Shown here: piece by piece, positions 24,470 to 33,154 of the stretch
Numbering within the stretch: the stretch's first letter is position 1
Layout: each line of letters opens with the position of its first letter
Source of the DNA: Haloarcula argentinensis DSM 12282
GTDB taxonomy: Archaea; Halobacteriota; Halobacteria; Halobacteriales; Haloarculaceae
Reading direction: 5' to 3'
DNA length: 64,000 bases
NCBI GenBank assembly: GCA_000336895.1
Contig: AOLX01000014.1
Span: 284,581 to 348,580, forward strand
Made by a program: the position numbers and the translations under genes
Notes under the pieces: generated by a model
Databases searched by the model: none
The model's input: only the letters and a program-made list of their open reading frames with translations
Told to the model about the DNA's origin: nothing

Positions 24470-25027
24470 TCAGAGGTCGGCAAGCGGTCGCGGCGATGTC
24501 TGTTCGTACTCGATGACATCGAACCCGTCGTGGGCCTCCCGGGACAGTTCTGTCCACTCCGCGCCCAGATCCGGGAAATACCGGTCACCCTCGTTGCGCT
24601 CGTGGATGCGGCTGAGGAAAATCCGGCTGGCGAACGGGAGGAACAGGTCGTACACCGCCTCGCCGCCGATCACGTATGTGATGGGCGGCGAGTTACTTTC
24701 GCCAGCGCCGTCGCCGGCGAACCCCTCGGTCGCACCGGCGCGGGCGGCTGCTTCGACGGCAATCTGTGGCGTCGTCGCGTACTCGACCGTCTCCGAATTG
24801 GCACTTCGGCTGTCGTCGGTCGTCAGGACGACGGTGTAGCAGTCCGGGATGGGCTTCATCGAATCGAACGTCCGCCGGCCGAGGATGATAGGGTGGCCGG
24901 CGATCCGGTCCTTGTACTGGCGCACGTCCTCGGGATAGTGCCAGGGGACGCCGCCATCGAGACCGATGACGTTGTTCTCGTCTGCAGCGACCACGAGGAC
25001 CAGTTCGGTGTCGGGTATCGTCGTCAT
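24470..25027 (-). CDS. folA: Dihydrofolate reductase
   Basis: The enzyme reduces dihydrofolate to tetrahydrofolate with NADPH. The 185-residue protein has the family N-terminus LVVAADENNVIGLDGGVPWHYPEDVR with the Trp/Pro site and the acidic catalytic residue. It also has HPIILGRRTFDSM for NADPH binding and YVIGGEAVYDLFLPFASRIFLSRIH. An acidic, Ala/Gly-rich insert near residues 85-110 makes it slightly longer than non-halophilic enzymes. Its start overlaps the stop of the upstream alkaline-phosphatase-like gene as ATGA. No thymidylate synthase gene is adjacent. Confidence 0.93.
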   Translation of the reverse strand: MTTIPDTELVLVVAADENNVIGLDGGVPWHYPEDVRQYKDRIAGHPIILGRRTFDSMKPIPDCYTVVLTTDDSRSANSETVEYATTPQIAVEAAARAGATEGFAGDGAGESNSPPITYVIGGEAVYDLFLPFASRIFLSRIHERNEGDRYFPDLGAEWTELSREAHDGFDVIEYEQTSPRPLADL

Positions 25028-26376
25028 TTGTATCCCAGCGCCTCCAGTCGGTCGTCGAGGTCCCCGGCAAACTGCGTGTCGGACGCGTCCTCGAACTCGG
25101 TGTAGCCGTCGAGTGGCGTCGCGATGTCCACGTCGGCGTACCGATCGCTGTCGAAGTGGTTCCGGACGACAGCGGCATCGATATCACCATCTTCGACCGT
25201 GCCACCACAGCCTTTGATGACGGACTCGTGGGCACTGTCGCCACACGCCGCCCGCTTCCGGACCTCGTCGCCGGGCCGGTCGTGATAGACCAAGCGGACG
25301 TGCTTCGCAAACGGCGCGGCGTCGCCACAGACCCGTTCGGCCTCCTCGCGCATCGCTGGCCCGATGGGGGCTTGTGATGCGACGACGGTCCCGTTTGGCG
25401 AGGCGAACGCCGGGCCGTCCGCGTTGCCGTCGCCGAGTGCTATCGCGCGGACAGCGTCGGGGAACCGGCTGAGCGTCGCCAGGTCAGTGACGCGGTGTCC
25501 CTCCCGCTGGCCGGGAGCACGGACGACGAGCGGGACGTGATACATCGTCTCGTGAGTCCCGATACGGTGGCTGACGGCCGGCGGTTCCTCGGGAATCGCC
25601 GTCGGTTCGCCGAAGCCCTCGCCGTGGTCGCCGGCGAAGACGACCAGCGTGTCGTCGAGGACGCCCCGTTCGTCCAGTCCGCGGATCAGGGTCTCGAAGA
25701 TGGCGTCTGCCTGTCGGACGGCACCGTCGTATATCTGTTCGAGAATGCCGGCAAAGCCAAGCGAGAGGTTCCCCGAGAGGAACTCCCAGTGCCACTTGAA
25801 ACCCATCGACTCTTGCATGTCGCGGGAGCGCTCGTCGCTCCACTCATCGTACTCGGCAAGCGGTTCGTACGGGCGGTGGGTGTCCATCAGGTTGATGCAA
25901 GCGGCCCACTCGCTCTCACGCTCGTCGACCCACTCCAGCGTCCGGTCGGCGTACCAGAAGCCGTTGGGCCAGTCGCCCAGCGAGCCGTTCGTCTCGTAAG
26001 CTGAATCGTACTGCTCGGGTGAGCCGATGGCCGTCTGGAACACGTCGTCGAGCCCCGATTCGTGGTCGGTCAGGAACGGATTATCGGAGAACAACCCCGT
26101 GTCATAGCCCGCTGCTGCCAGTTCCTCGAAAATTGTATGACCGGCGTCGAGTCTAGCGGTGTGGTCGACGCCGTGTTCGTGGACCTCGTGGCCCGTGAAC
26201 ATGCTGACGTGGCTGGGGACGGTCCAGTTGCTCGGGCTGCGAGCCTGCGTGTACACCGTCGCCTCCTCGGCGAAGGCGTCGAGGAAGGGCGTCGTCTCCC
26301 GGCGATAGCCCAGTACGGAGGTGCTCCGGGCGCGGAGACTGTCAGCGACGACGAGCAACACGTTGTGACGCGACAT
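25024..26376 (-). CDS. Sulfatase/alkaline-phosphatase-superfamily hydrolase
   Basis: A 450-residue hydrolase from the ATG at 26376 (MSRHNVLLVVADSLRAR), with metal-binding N-terminal VVADS and later FAGDHGEGFGE. The motif where sulfatases carry Cys/Ser-X-Pro-X-Arg reads NWTVPSHVSMFTG here, so the nucleophile position is Thr. A formylglycine sulfatase is therefore unlikely. A phosphodiesterase, phosphoglyceroltransferase or related activity fits better. There is no signal peptide. It overlaps folA by four bases. The longer frame to 26685 runs over the trm56 gene and is rejected. Confidence 0.82.
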   Translation of the reverse strand: MSRHNVLLVVADSLRARSTSVLGYRRETTPFLDAFAEEATVYTQARSPSNWTVPSHVSMFTGHEVHEHGVDHTARLDAGHTIFEELAAAGYDTGLFSDNPFLTDHESGLDDVFQTAIGSPEQYDSAYETNGSLGDWPNGFWYADRTLEWVDERESEWAACINLMDTHRPYEPLAEYDEWSDERSRDMQESMGFKWHWEFLSGNLSLGFAGILEQIYDGAVRQADAIFETLIRGLDERGVLDDTLVVFAGDHGEGFGEPTAIPEEPPAVSHRIGTHETMYHVPLVVRAPGQREGHRVTDLATLSRFPDAVRAIALGDGNADGPAFASPNGTVVASQAPIGPAMREEAERVCGDAAPFAKHVRLVYHDRPGDEVRKRAACGDSAHESVIKGCGGTVEDGDIDAAVVRNHFDSDRYADVDIATPLDGYTEFEDASDTQFAGDLDDRLEALGYK

Positions 26377-26431
26377 CTGAGCGTGAGTTAGCGTCGAGCG
26401 ATAAAAGGCCCGCGGCACAACTGCGTGGGTA

Positions 26432-26974
26432 TCACTTTTCGTCGGGGTCGACCACTCGCTTGCCGGTTTCCTGCGGCACGACGACTCTATCGGGGTTCTC
26501 CCACTCGCGGTCCAGTTCCCGGCCCTCGAACAGGCGGTCGAGGAAGACGGCCAGTGAAGCGACTTCGGAGTGTGGCTGGTTGGTGACGCCGACGTTCCAG
26601 TCGGCGTGTTCGTACACCTCAAAGGGGACTTTCTCCGCGCCGACGACGACCAGCAGTGGGTCGTCGGCATGGGCCTCGCGGACATCGTCCTCGATCTCTT
26701 GGACCGGCTCGCCGTACATCGTCAGATGGACGACGCGACCCTCGAAATCACGGATGAGCCGCTTTGGCTCCTCTGTCGAGGCCACGTCGAAGGGGCCGCC
26801 GAACCGATCGGTGATGTCGATGACGGTGTCGGCCTGATTGCGAGCGGCGTTGGCTAGCACGACCTTGTCGGCCCCGAGCGCGCGTGCGGTCAGTCCAACG
26901 TGGGTCGTCATCCGCTCGTCCCGGCCGGGTCGGTGGCCCAGTCGAAGCACCGTCACTTGTGGCGAGTCCTTCAT
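26432..26974 (-). CDS. trm56: tRNA (cytidine(56)-2'-O)-methyltransferase
   Basis: This SPOUT-family methyltransferase modifies C56 in the T loop of archaeal tRNAs. The 180-residue protein begins MKDSPQVTVLRLGHRPGRD and shows the knotted C-terminal SAM site VVVGAEKVPFEVYEHADWNVGVTNQPHSEVASLAVFLDRLF. The start at 26974 overlaps the stop of the upstream thioredoxin-like gene as ATGA. The longer frame is discarded because it reads into that gene. It acts on tRNA in the cytosol. Confidence 0.92.
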   Translation of the reverse strand: MKDSPQVTVLRLGHRPGRDERMTTHVGLTARALGADKVVLANAARNQADTVIDITDRFGGPFDVASTEEPKRLIRDFEGRVVHLTMYGEPVQEIEDDVREAHADDPLLVVVGAEKVPFEVYEHADWNVGVTNQPHSEVASLAVFLDRLFEGRELDREWENPDRVVVPQETGKRVVDPDEK

Positions 26975-27639
26975 CCGTCGCTCCGTGCCGCTTCGATAGC
27001 TGACCGGACCGGTTCGTAGGCGATTTCGCTCCATTCGACCCGCTCGTCGTTGACATACACGGCTGGCGTTCCCTGAACGCCGCGGTCGATACCGGCCTCG
27101 CGGTCACCCGAGATCGTCGGGCGGTACAGTTCCCCCGTCGCGGCCGCTCGAACCATCTCGCCGTCGATATCTATGCCCTCAGTCAGGTCGGCGTAGGTGT
27201 CTGGCCCCAACCGATTCTGATTCGCGAACAGGCGCTCGGAGTAGGTGAAGAAGGCCTCGTCGCCGACGTTGTCCTGCACGGCGCGCGCGGCGCTTGCGGC
27301 CTGCCACGAGGCGTTCTTGTCGACCGGAACCGGGAAGTCGTGGAACTCGTAGCGGATGGTTCCATCAGTGAGGTAGTCTTCCCGAACCTTCGGGTAGACG
27401 GATTCCGAGTAGGTCGCGCAGTGCGGACAAGCGTAGTCTTCGTACACCGCCACGGTCACATCAGCCTCGGGGTCGCCGGCGACCGGCGTCGAGAGGGGCT
27501 GGCCCGGGAGGGGCGTTGCCGTCTCCGTTCCAGCAGTCTCCGTTTCGGCTGACTCAGAACCGCCGCCGGCACATCCGGCTAGCGCGCCGAGCGCTACAGT
27601 CGTCGCCGAGAGAACGCTACGGCGAGTGAATCGAGTCAT
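26971..27639 (-). CDS. DsbA-like thioredoxin-fold lipoprotein
   Basis: An exported 222-residue protein with a Tat-type signal (TRFTRRSVLSATTV) and lipobox ALAGC, then a Ser/Thr-rich linker. The DsbA-like domain has the redox motif CPHC (YEDYACPHCATY), the cis-proline loop QGTPAVYVND and the helical insert. It likely acts as a thiol oxidoreductase at the outer face of the membrane. The partner oxidase is not visible nearby. It overlaps trm56 by four bases, which seems positional rather than functional. Confidence 0.88.
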   Translation of the reverse strand: MTRFTRRSVLSATTVALGALAGCAGGGSESAETETAGTETATPLPGQPLSTPVAGDPEADVTVAVYEDYACPHCATYSESVYPKVREDYLTDGTIRYEFHDFPVPVDKNASWQAASAARAVQDNVGDEAFFTYSERLFANQNRLGPDTYADLTEGIDIDGEMVRAAATGELYRPTISGDREAGIDRGVQGTPAVYVNDERVEWSEIAYEPVRSAIEAARSDG

Positions 27640-27756
27640 AGCCGACTCTCACAGGGGAAGCTATAAAACGACGTTGTCATCCGTTACTTGCCTACCGACT
27701 CCCCCGGAATCGGCCGCGACCGCAACGTTTTACCTCGCATGCGAAACATCGCAACT

Positions 27757-28683
27757 ATGGACGTATCAGAGAAGCGAATAGTCGTCACCGGCGGGGCGGG
27801 CTTTATCGGGTCCCATCTGGTCGAGCGCCTCGTTCCGGACAACGACGTCGTGGTCGTCGACAACGAAGCGAACGGGCAATCCGAGTGGGTCCACGAGGAT
27901 GCGACTTACCTCGATGGCGACCTCACTGATCCCGACATCGTCGCCAAGGCTATCACGAGTGACGTCGACCTCGTTGTCCACCTCGCGGCGTCGAAACTGG
28001 TCGATACGGACACACCTCGCCGACAGTTCGAGGACAACAGCGACATCACGTACAACATCCTCGAACGGATGCAGGAAGCCGGCGTCGAGAACCTCGTGTT
28101 TACATCGTCGTCCACGGTATACGGCGAAGCGCCGCGGCCGACACCGGAAGACTACGCGCCGCTCGAACCCATCAGCGTCTACGGCGCAACGAAACTCGCC
28201 GAGGAGTCGCTCGTCTCGACGTACGCTCACAGCCACGACATCCAGTCGTGGGTGTTCCGGTTCGCCAACATCGTCGGCCCGCGCCTGCGCGGGGCGGTCA
28301 TCCCCGACTTCATCGAGAAGCTCACCGACGACCCGTCGACGCTGACGATCCTCGGCGACGGCCGCCAGGAGAAGTCTTACATGCACATCTCCGAGTGTCT
28401 CGACGCAATGTTGTTTGCCGTCGAACATGCCGACAAGGACCACAACGTGTTCAACCTCGGGACGCGGACGACCACATCAGTCGATCGCATCGCCAGCATC
28501 GTCGCCGACGAGATGGATATCGACCCCGAGTACGAGTACACCGGCGGCGACCGCGGCTGGACCGGCGACGTGCCGCGGATGCGCCTCTCTATCGATAAGC
28601 TCTCGGCGCTCGGCTGGGAACCCGAGCAGTCGAGCGACGACGCGGTGCGGCAGTCGACCCGCGAACTGCTCGAAGAACTCTGA
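27757..28683 (+). CDS. NAD-dependent nucleotide-sugar epimerase/dehydratase
   Basis: An extended short-chain dehydrogenase of 308 residues. Its start MDVSEKRIVVTGGAGFIGSHL contains the NAD-binding GxxGxxG. The active site has SSSTVYGEA and YGATK (YxxxK). Further matches are NIVGPRLRGAVIPDFI and GRQEKSYMHISE, typical of UDP-glucose 4-epimerase-like proteins. The ATG at 27757 is chosen. TTTTACC about 30 bases upstream is a likely TATA box. It probably makes a sugar nucleotide for glycoprotein or glycolipid synthesis, though the substrate is unknown and no glycosyltransferase is beside it. Confidence 0.88.
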   Translation: MDVSEKRIVVTGGAGFIGSHLVERLVPDNDVVVVDNEANGQSEWVHEDATYLDGDLTDPDIVAKAITSDVDLVVHLAASKLVDTDTPRRQFEDNSDITYNILERMQEAGVENLVFTSSSTVYGEAPRPTPEDYAPLEPISVYGATKLAEESLVSTYAHSHDIQSWVFRFANIVGPRLRGAVIPDFIEKLTDDPSTLTILGDGRQEKSYMHISECLDAMLFAVEHADKDHNVFNLGTRTTTSVDRIASIVADEMDIDPEYEYTGGDRGWTGDVPRMRLSIDKLSALGWEPEQSSDDAVRQSTRELLEEL

Positions 28684-28691
28684 ACGCGGAT

Positions 28692-29147
28692 TCAGGCCGG
28701 GTACGTGCCGTTTAGCTGTGCCTTTTCTACGACGTGGCCGCTGGCCGCGTCGTACACGTCATCTTTGTCTGCCGCCGGGGAGAGATCGAGCGTCGTGTCT
28801 AGCGCATACAGGAGGAACCGGTACGTGTGCTCCCGGTCCGGCGGACTCGGACCGCCCCAGCCAACTTCGCCGAAATCGTTCTGTCCCTCTGTGGCCTCGG
28901 CAGGTGTCCATCCCTCTGGAACCCGACCGATATCCGACGGGATGTTCCAGACGAGCCAGTGGTCCCACACCTTCCCGGCCGGCTCCTCGGCGTCCGGGTC
29001 GTCGACAATGAGGAGCAGCGACGAGGCGTTCGACGGGACGTGCTCGACCTCCAGCGGGGGATTCGTGTTCGCAGCCGAGTAGCCGTGTTCCTCGGGGATG
29101 CGCTCGCCGTCGCCGAACGCAGGGCTTCGGAGCTGTAGGTCTGCCAT
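28692..29147 (-). CDS. PEBP family protein (YbhB/YbcL type)
   Basis: A 151-residue phosphatidylethanolamine-binding-like protein. It has the anion-pocket motifs DDPDAEEPAGKVWDHWLVWNIP and YRFLLYALD. It also has GWGGPSPPDREHTY between them. The family binds phosphorylated ligands, and the physiological role in archaea is not settled. The start is taken at the ATG at 29147 (MADLQLRSPAF). The longer frame overlaps the divergent DUF2797 gene and has no support. It is convergent with the epimerase, nine bases from its stop. Confidence 0.9.
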   Translation of the reverse strand: MADLQLRSPAFGDGERIPEEHGYSAANTNPPLEVEHVPSNASSLLLIVDDPDAEEPAGKVWDHWLVWNIPSDIGRVPEGWTPAEATEGQNDFGEVGWGGPSPPDREHTYRFLLYALDTTLDLSPAADKDDVYDAASGHVVEKAQLNGTYPA

Positions 29148-29222
29148 GTCTGGAGATATGACAGACAAACACAAAAGCATCGTCCCGGCAGCCATTTGCG
29201 GCTCCGCGCCGAACCGCCGGAC

Positions 29223-29978
29223 GTGCAGGTCGTGGGTTACCGCGCGCGGGTCGACGAACACGCCGCGCTCCTGTTGGCCGAGGACGGAAGCGTGACTACT
29301 GAGCGATTAGACCCGGGCACCGAACTCTCGTACACGCTCGGCGAGCGCCACTGTGCCGGCGCAGTCGACGACGATAGACATTTTCACTGTGACAACGACC
29401 CCGCGCCGTACTGCCCGGAACACACCGACATCTGGCCGTGTGCCCGCTGTACCGGTGACTGCAACAAGCCACTCGACACTTGCGACGAGGAACACGCGGT
29501 GTACCTGGCGGCGTTCGCGCCGGATGTCATCAAGGTCGGCGTCACTCGCTCCTGGCGGCTGGAGACGCGGCTCCGCGAGCAGGGGGCCGACAGGGCCGCC
29601 CACCTCCGTACTGTCGCCGACGGTCGTATCGCCCGACAGGTCGAGGCCGACATCGCCGTCGAGTTGGGCGACCGGGTCAGAGTCCCCACGAAGATATCGG
29701 GATTCGACCAGTCCGTCGATACGGACTGGTGGGCGTCGCTCTGTGAGCGCTACGACCCGCTTGCGACCTACGACTTCGAGTACGGCCTGTCCCTTTCAGA
29801 CCGTCCGATGGCCGAGACGCTGGCGACCGGGACCGTCCGAGGGACGAAGGGACGAGTCGCCGTGCTTGAGAACAACGGCAGCGTCTACGCAGTCGACCTC
29901 CGACAGCTCGTCGGCTACGAACTCACCGACGGCGGAACCGACCGCGACCTCCAGTCGAGCCTCGGCGCGTTCGGATAA
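29223..29978 (+). CDS. DUF2797 protein: Cys/His-rich region plus GIY-YIG-like segment
   Basis: A protein of about 251 residues, start probably the GTG at 29223 (MQVVGYRARV). An in-frame start 27 bases upstream is also possible. The N-terminal third has a cluster of cysteines and histidines (HCAG, HCDN, YCPEH, CARCTGDC, DTCDEEH) able to hold two zinc ions. The next segment VYLAAFAPDVIKVGVTRSWRLETRLREQGA resembles the core of GIY-YIG nucleases. The C-terminal region is beta-rich. Function is unknown. Nucleic-acid binding or cleavage is an inference from the fold resemblance. Confidence 0.75.
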   Translation: MQVVGYRARVDEHAALLLAEDGSVTTERLDPGTELSYTLGERHCAGAVDDDRHFHCDNDPAPYCPEHTDIWPCARCTGDCNKPLDTCDEEHAVYLAAFAPDVIKVGVTRSWRLETRLREQGADRAAHLRTVADGRIARQVEADIAVELGDRVRVPTKISGFDQSVDTDWWASLCERYDPLATYDFEYGLSLSDRPMAETLATGTVRGTKGRVAVLENNGSVYAVDLRQLVGYELTDGGTDRDLQSSLGAFG

Positions 29979-30055
29979 CACCGGCGACTAGCGTCGCTGT
30001 CGTCCACATCTGACAGTGCAGAAGACATTTAAAGACGGCTGTTGCCCATCCTCGT

Positions 30056-31069
30056 GTGCGACGTGAAACCCTCCTGACCGGTGGCGTGGTCGTGGTCGTC
30101 CTGACCATGCTCATCGGTGCAACAGCGGTCCCCGGCGCGCTCTCCGAACCCGATGACGACGTTCGCGAGAGCTATCTCGACCTCCGCGAGACGACCATCG
30201 AACCGGCGTCGGTCGACGGCCAGACAGTGACACTCGCCATCGACGCCCGACTCTCGCACCGCGGCGGTCCCGCCGAGAACGTCACCGTCGAGACGCGGGC
30301 CATCGACGCGGACACCGGCCTCGTTGCGACGACGACGCGGCAGTCGGTCGGCACAGTCGAAGGGGAACGAGAGGTATCGGTGCGGTCGAACATCACGGTC
30401 GAGCGGGCGGGCGGCTATCGGATCGACACGATCGTCTACGAGGACGGTGACCGCGTCGAGACTGGTCAGCAGTCTGTCCAGAACGTCGATGCACTCACAC
30501 CGGCGTACGCCCGCAGTACCGTGACCTTCCAGCGCTTCGAGAACGCCGGCGTCCCGCTGGACTCTATCACCTACCGGATCGACGGCGTCTCGGACAACCG
30601 GACGACGCTGAACGTCTCAGTGTACGTCACGAACGCCGGCAACAATCCGTCTACTGACCTCTCACTCCGGCTCCGAGCACGGCAAGCTGACTCGAATGTC
30701 ATCGCTGACGAGTCGACCGTGCGGGTCGGCCAGATTCGCCCCGGCCGGACTGAGATCGTCAGAACCCAACTGACGGTGCCTGATGACTACAACTACTGGC
30801 TCGACGGTATGTTGCTCTCCGACGGCGTCATCGTCGGAACCGAGAGTTCCCCGGCGAACCTCCATCCGACGGAGCGCCTCCAGGAGAACGAAACCAGAGA
30901 ACAGGTCGGATTCCAGTCCAGCGATTTCGAGCAGGACCGGCCAGCGGAGCAGGGGATGGACGAACCACAGCAGACCTCGGCCGAGGGTCCCGGATTCACG
31001 GCGCTGATCGGACTGCTTGCGGTCCTCGCAAGCGCGCTCCTCGTTGCACGGAGACAGACAAATGAGTGA
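30056..31069 (+). CDS. Secreted protein with PGF-CTERM anchor (DUF7490-like)
   Basis: A 337-residue surface protein from a GTG start. It has an N-terminal signal helix (about 8-28), then two beta-sandwich-like repeats with many Asn-X-Ser/Thr sites (NVT, NIT, NVS), an acidic Gln/Glu-rich spacer and the terminal PGF motif plus hydrophobic helix and Arg-rich end (PGFTALIGLLAVLASALLVARR). PGF-CTERM is the recognition signal of an archaeosortase that cleaves and lipid-anchors the protein. The repeats resemble a haloarchaeal family that I remember as DUF7490. It overlaps the next gene by eight bases. Confidence 0.82.
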   Translation: MRRETLLTGGVVVVVLTMLIGATAVPGALSEPDDDVRESYLDLRETTIEPASVDGQTVTLAIDARLSHRGGPAENVTVETRAIDADTGLVATTTRQSVGTVEGEREVSVRSNITVERAGGYRIDTIVYEDGDRVETGQQSVQNVDALTPAYARSTVTFQRFENAGVPLDSITYRIDGVSDNRTTLNVSVYVTNAGNNPSTDLSLRLRARQADSNVIADESTVRVGQIRPGRTEIVRTQLTVPDDYNYWLDGMLLSDGVIVGTESSPANLHPTERLQENETREQVGFQSSDFEQDRPAEQGMDEPQQTSAEGPGFTALIGLLAVLASALLVARRQTNE

Positions 31070-31364
31070 TACCTCCAACACTGACACAGTGGCACAGGAT
31101 ATCGACGCGGATACCGGCGACGCTGTCGGCGAGACCGATGACGACTCGGGTCCCGCGATAGCTACCTACGCGCAGTGGGCGGTGTTCGCTATTCTCACGC
31201 TCGTGGCACTCATCGCGACACTGCAGTTCTACTTTTCCGCGTCGTCGGCGATTGATACGTTCGTCACCGACAGATATCGGCCGCTGTTCAACGCGGCGTT
31301 CAACCTCGCCGTGGTGCTCGGCTGCGGGCTGGGGCTCTCGGTGCTGGTCCGACGGCTCGCCTGA
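31062..31364 (+). CDS. Small two-helix membrane protein
   Basis: A 100-residue protein starting at the ATG at 31062, overlapping the end of the PGF-CTERM gene by eight bases. A polar, acidic N-terminus of about 35 residues is followed by two hydrophobic helices at about 39-58 and 76-98. I do not recognise its function. The overlap argues that it is made together with the surface protein, perhaps as a membrane partner. That is inferred from position only. The longer in-frame start at 31017 lies inside the upstream gene and is not favoured. Confidence 0.7.
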   Translation: MSDTSNTDTVAQDIDADTGDAVGETDDDSGPAIATYAQWAVFAILTLVALIATLQFYFSASSAIDTFVTDRYRPLFNAAFNLAVVLGCGLGLSVLVRRLA

Positions 31365-31455
31365 ATCCATCGCCAGCCATATCAGGTACCCACAGTCGGC
31401 GTTTCAGTAATCCGAGGGTTCAGGGACCTGTCAGCCATACATCGAGAGGTACATC

Positions 31456-32505
31456 ATGACCCGACGACGCGCGACGCGACGACGATTCTTGATCGGTTGC
31501 AGCGCTATCGCCGGTGTGGGTCTGGCCGGCTGTACCGGCGGCGACGAGTCGACTGCCACTGACTCGACGCCGTCACCCACTGACGATGGTGATGCCGAAC
31601 CCACGACGACAACCGACGAGCCGACGGCAACCGACACCGAGACAGCGACGCCGGACCAAACGACCGTCGAGACGCTCGTCTCGGTTGGCGGCGACCGTGT
31701 GCCCGAGAATATGGCGCTCGGCCCTGACGGTGGCCTGTACTTCGGTATCACGGCCGGCGAGGTTCGGCGCGTCCCCGAAACAGAGACCGGTGCGACCGAC
31801 CTCACGCTCGACGACACCGAACAGATCGCGACGCTGCCCGGTGCGATCGGCGTCGAAACAGCGCCCGATGGAACGGTATACGTCGCCGTCGCCACGCAGG
31901 ACGATCAGGCGGGCGTCTGGGAAGTCCCAGCCGACGGCGAAGCGACACAGCTCGTGGGCATCAGTGGGTTCCCGAACGACATCCACTACGATACTGACCG
32001 GGAGCACCTGCTGGTGACCGAGTCACAGAACGGCGTGGTCTACGCGGTCACGACCGACGGCGAGCGGTCGACCTGGCTGGACGACGACCGGCTGGACACG
32101 GAGAGTTTCGGCGCGAACGGGATCACCCGCGACGCCGACGGCGATATCTACGTCGCAGTGACGCGAGCCCCCGAAAACACTGGCCGCCTGCTCCGTGTCC
32201 CGGTCGAGTCTGACGGAGCCGCTGGCGAGCCGTCGATGTTCTTCGAGGGCGAGGCGATATTCGGAGCGGACGGGATCACCAGCCGGGACGGCGACATCTA
32301 CGTCGCGGCCAACAGCCAGAACCGCGTCGTCAGAGTGACTGCGGACGGGACCACGGACACCGTTGCAACGGCAGACGACGGGTTGGTGTTCCCCTCGGAC
32401 GTGCTCTTCGGGACCGGCGACCAGCGCGAATCGCTGTTCATCTGCAACTTCGCGAACCAGTCACCCGAAGACGGCGCGATCCTCCGTACCAGCGTCCCTC
32501 GCTGA
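31456..32505 (+). CDS. Lipid-anchored beta-propeller protein (SMP-30/gluconolactonase-like)
   Basis: An exported lipoprotein with Tat motif (RRRFLIGC), lipobox GLAGC and a long Thr/Asp-rich linker to about residue 70. The body has five or six repeats of a beta-propeller blade with the periodic motifs DGGLYFGI, DGTVYVAV, DGDIYVAV and DGDIYVAAN. This spacing is like SMP-30/NHL propellers. The activity could be a lactonase or simply ligand binding. No catalytic set could be confirmed by eye. It is an isolated gene with about 90 bases before it. Confidence 0.82.
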   Translation: MTRRRATRRRFLIGCSAIAGVGLAGCTGGDESTATDSTPSPTDDGDAEPTTTTDEPTATDTETATPDQTTVETLVSVGGDRVPENMALGPDGGLYFGITAGEVRRVPETETGATDLTLDDTEQIATLPGAIGVETAPDGTVYVAVATQDDQAGVWEVPADGEATQLVGISGFPNDIHYDTDREHLLVTESQNGVVYAVTTDGERSTWLDDDRLDTESFGANGITRDADGDIYVAVTRAPENTGRLLRVPVESDGAAGEPSMFFEGEAIFGADGITSRDGDIYVAANSQNRVVRVTADGTTDTVATADDGLVFPSDVLFGTGDQRESLFICNFANQSPEDGAILRTSVPR

Positions 32506-32571
32506 CCAACCATCTACACCGGCTGTCTTCGGACGGCAACCCTTTTCAGCGGCCCAACCAAAGCCGAGCGT

Positions 32572-33006
32572 ATGGCAGACGATGAACCCGAGAACGCTGA
32601 CGAATCGGCGGACGCGACAGAGGACAACGGTGAGGAGAAGTCCTTCCGCGAGCGGGTCGAGGAGATCCGACAGCAGCGCGCCGAGGAGCGCGAAGAAGGC
32701 GAGGGCGACGGCGAGGAGATGAGCCGCGAAGAGCGCATGGAAGAGATGATGGGCGGTGGCGGCGGCCCCGGCGGCATGGGCGGGGGCAACCCCTTCGCGC
32801 AGATGATGGGCGGCATGATGGGCGGCGGCCCCGGCGGTCCCGGTCCGGGCGGCCCCGGCGGCATGGGCGGCGGCCCGCCAAGCCAGCACGAGGAATCGGG
32901 CGGCAGCGACAACGAGGAACTCACCCGTGAGATGCGAAAGCTCCGGGACGAAGTCCACGACATGCGACGCTCGCTCGACCGCATCGCCGACGCGCTCGAA
33001 GACTAA
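32572..33006 (+). CDS. Acidic coiled-coil protein with Gly/Met-rich centre
   Basis: A 144-residue protein without recognised domain. Residues 1-60 are highly acidic and helical (FRERVEEIRQQRAEEREEGEG). Residues 60-105 are a Gly/Pro/Met-rich tract (GGGGGPGGMGGG and MMGGMMGGG). The C-terminus is a heptad-like helix (REMRKLRDEVHDMRRSLDRIADALED) that could form a coiled coil. The layout suggests a flexible oligomeric adaptor. The Met/Gly tract is unusual and might be a membrane-contacting or phase-separating linker, but that is speculation. Confidence 0.65.
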   Translation: MADDEPENADESADATEDNGEEKSFRERVEEIRQQRAEEREEGEGDGEEMSREERMEEMMGGGGGPGGMGGGNPFAQMMGGMMGGGPGGPGPGGPGGMGGGPPSQHEESGGSDNEELTREMRKLRDEVHDMRRSLDRIADALED

Positions 33007-33154
33007 CGAATCTCGGCTTGCTGGCGCTTTCGGAAATGAACGAACAGCGATAGCTTACTTGTACTTCGTACTCCGCCTCCTATCGAACAGTGGACAGTAC
33101 TGATTGCCTCTGGGCGGGTGCCAGCAGAACCACGGCCGGACGCCGTGCCAGCCA

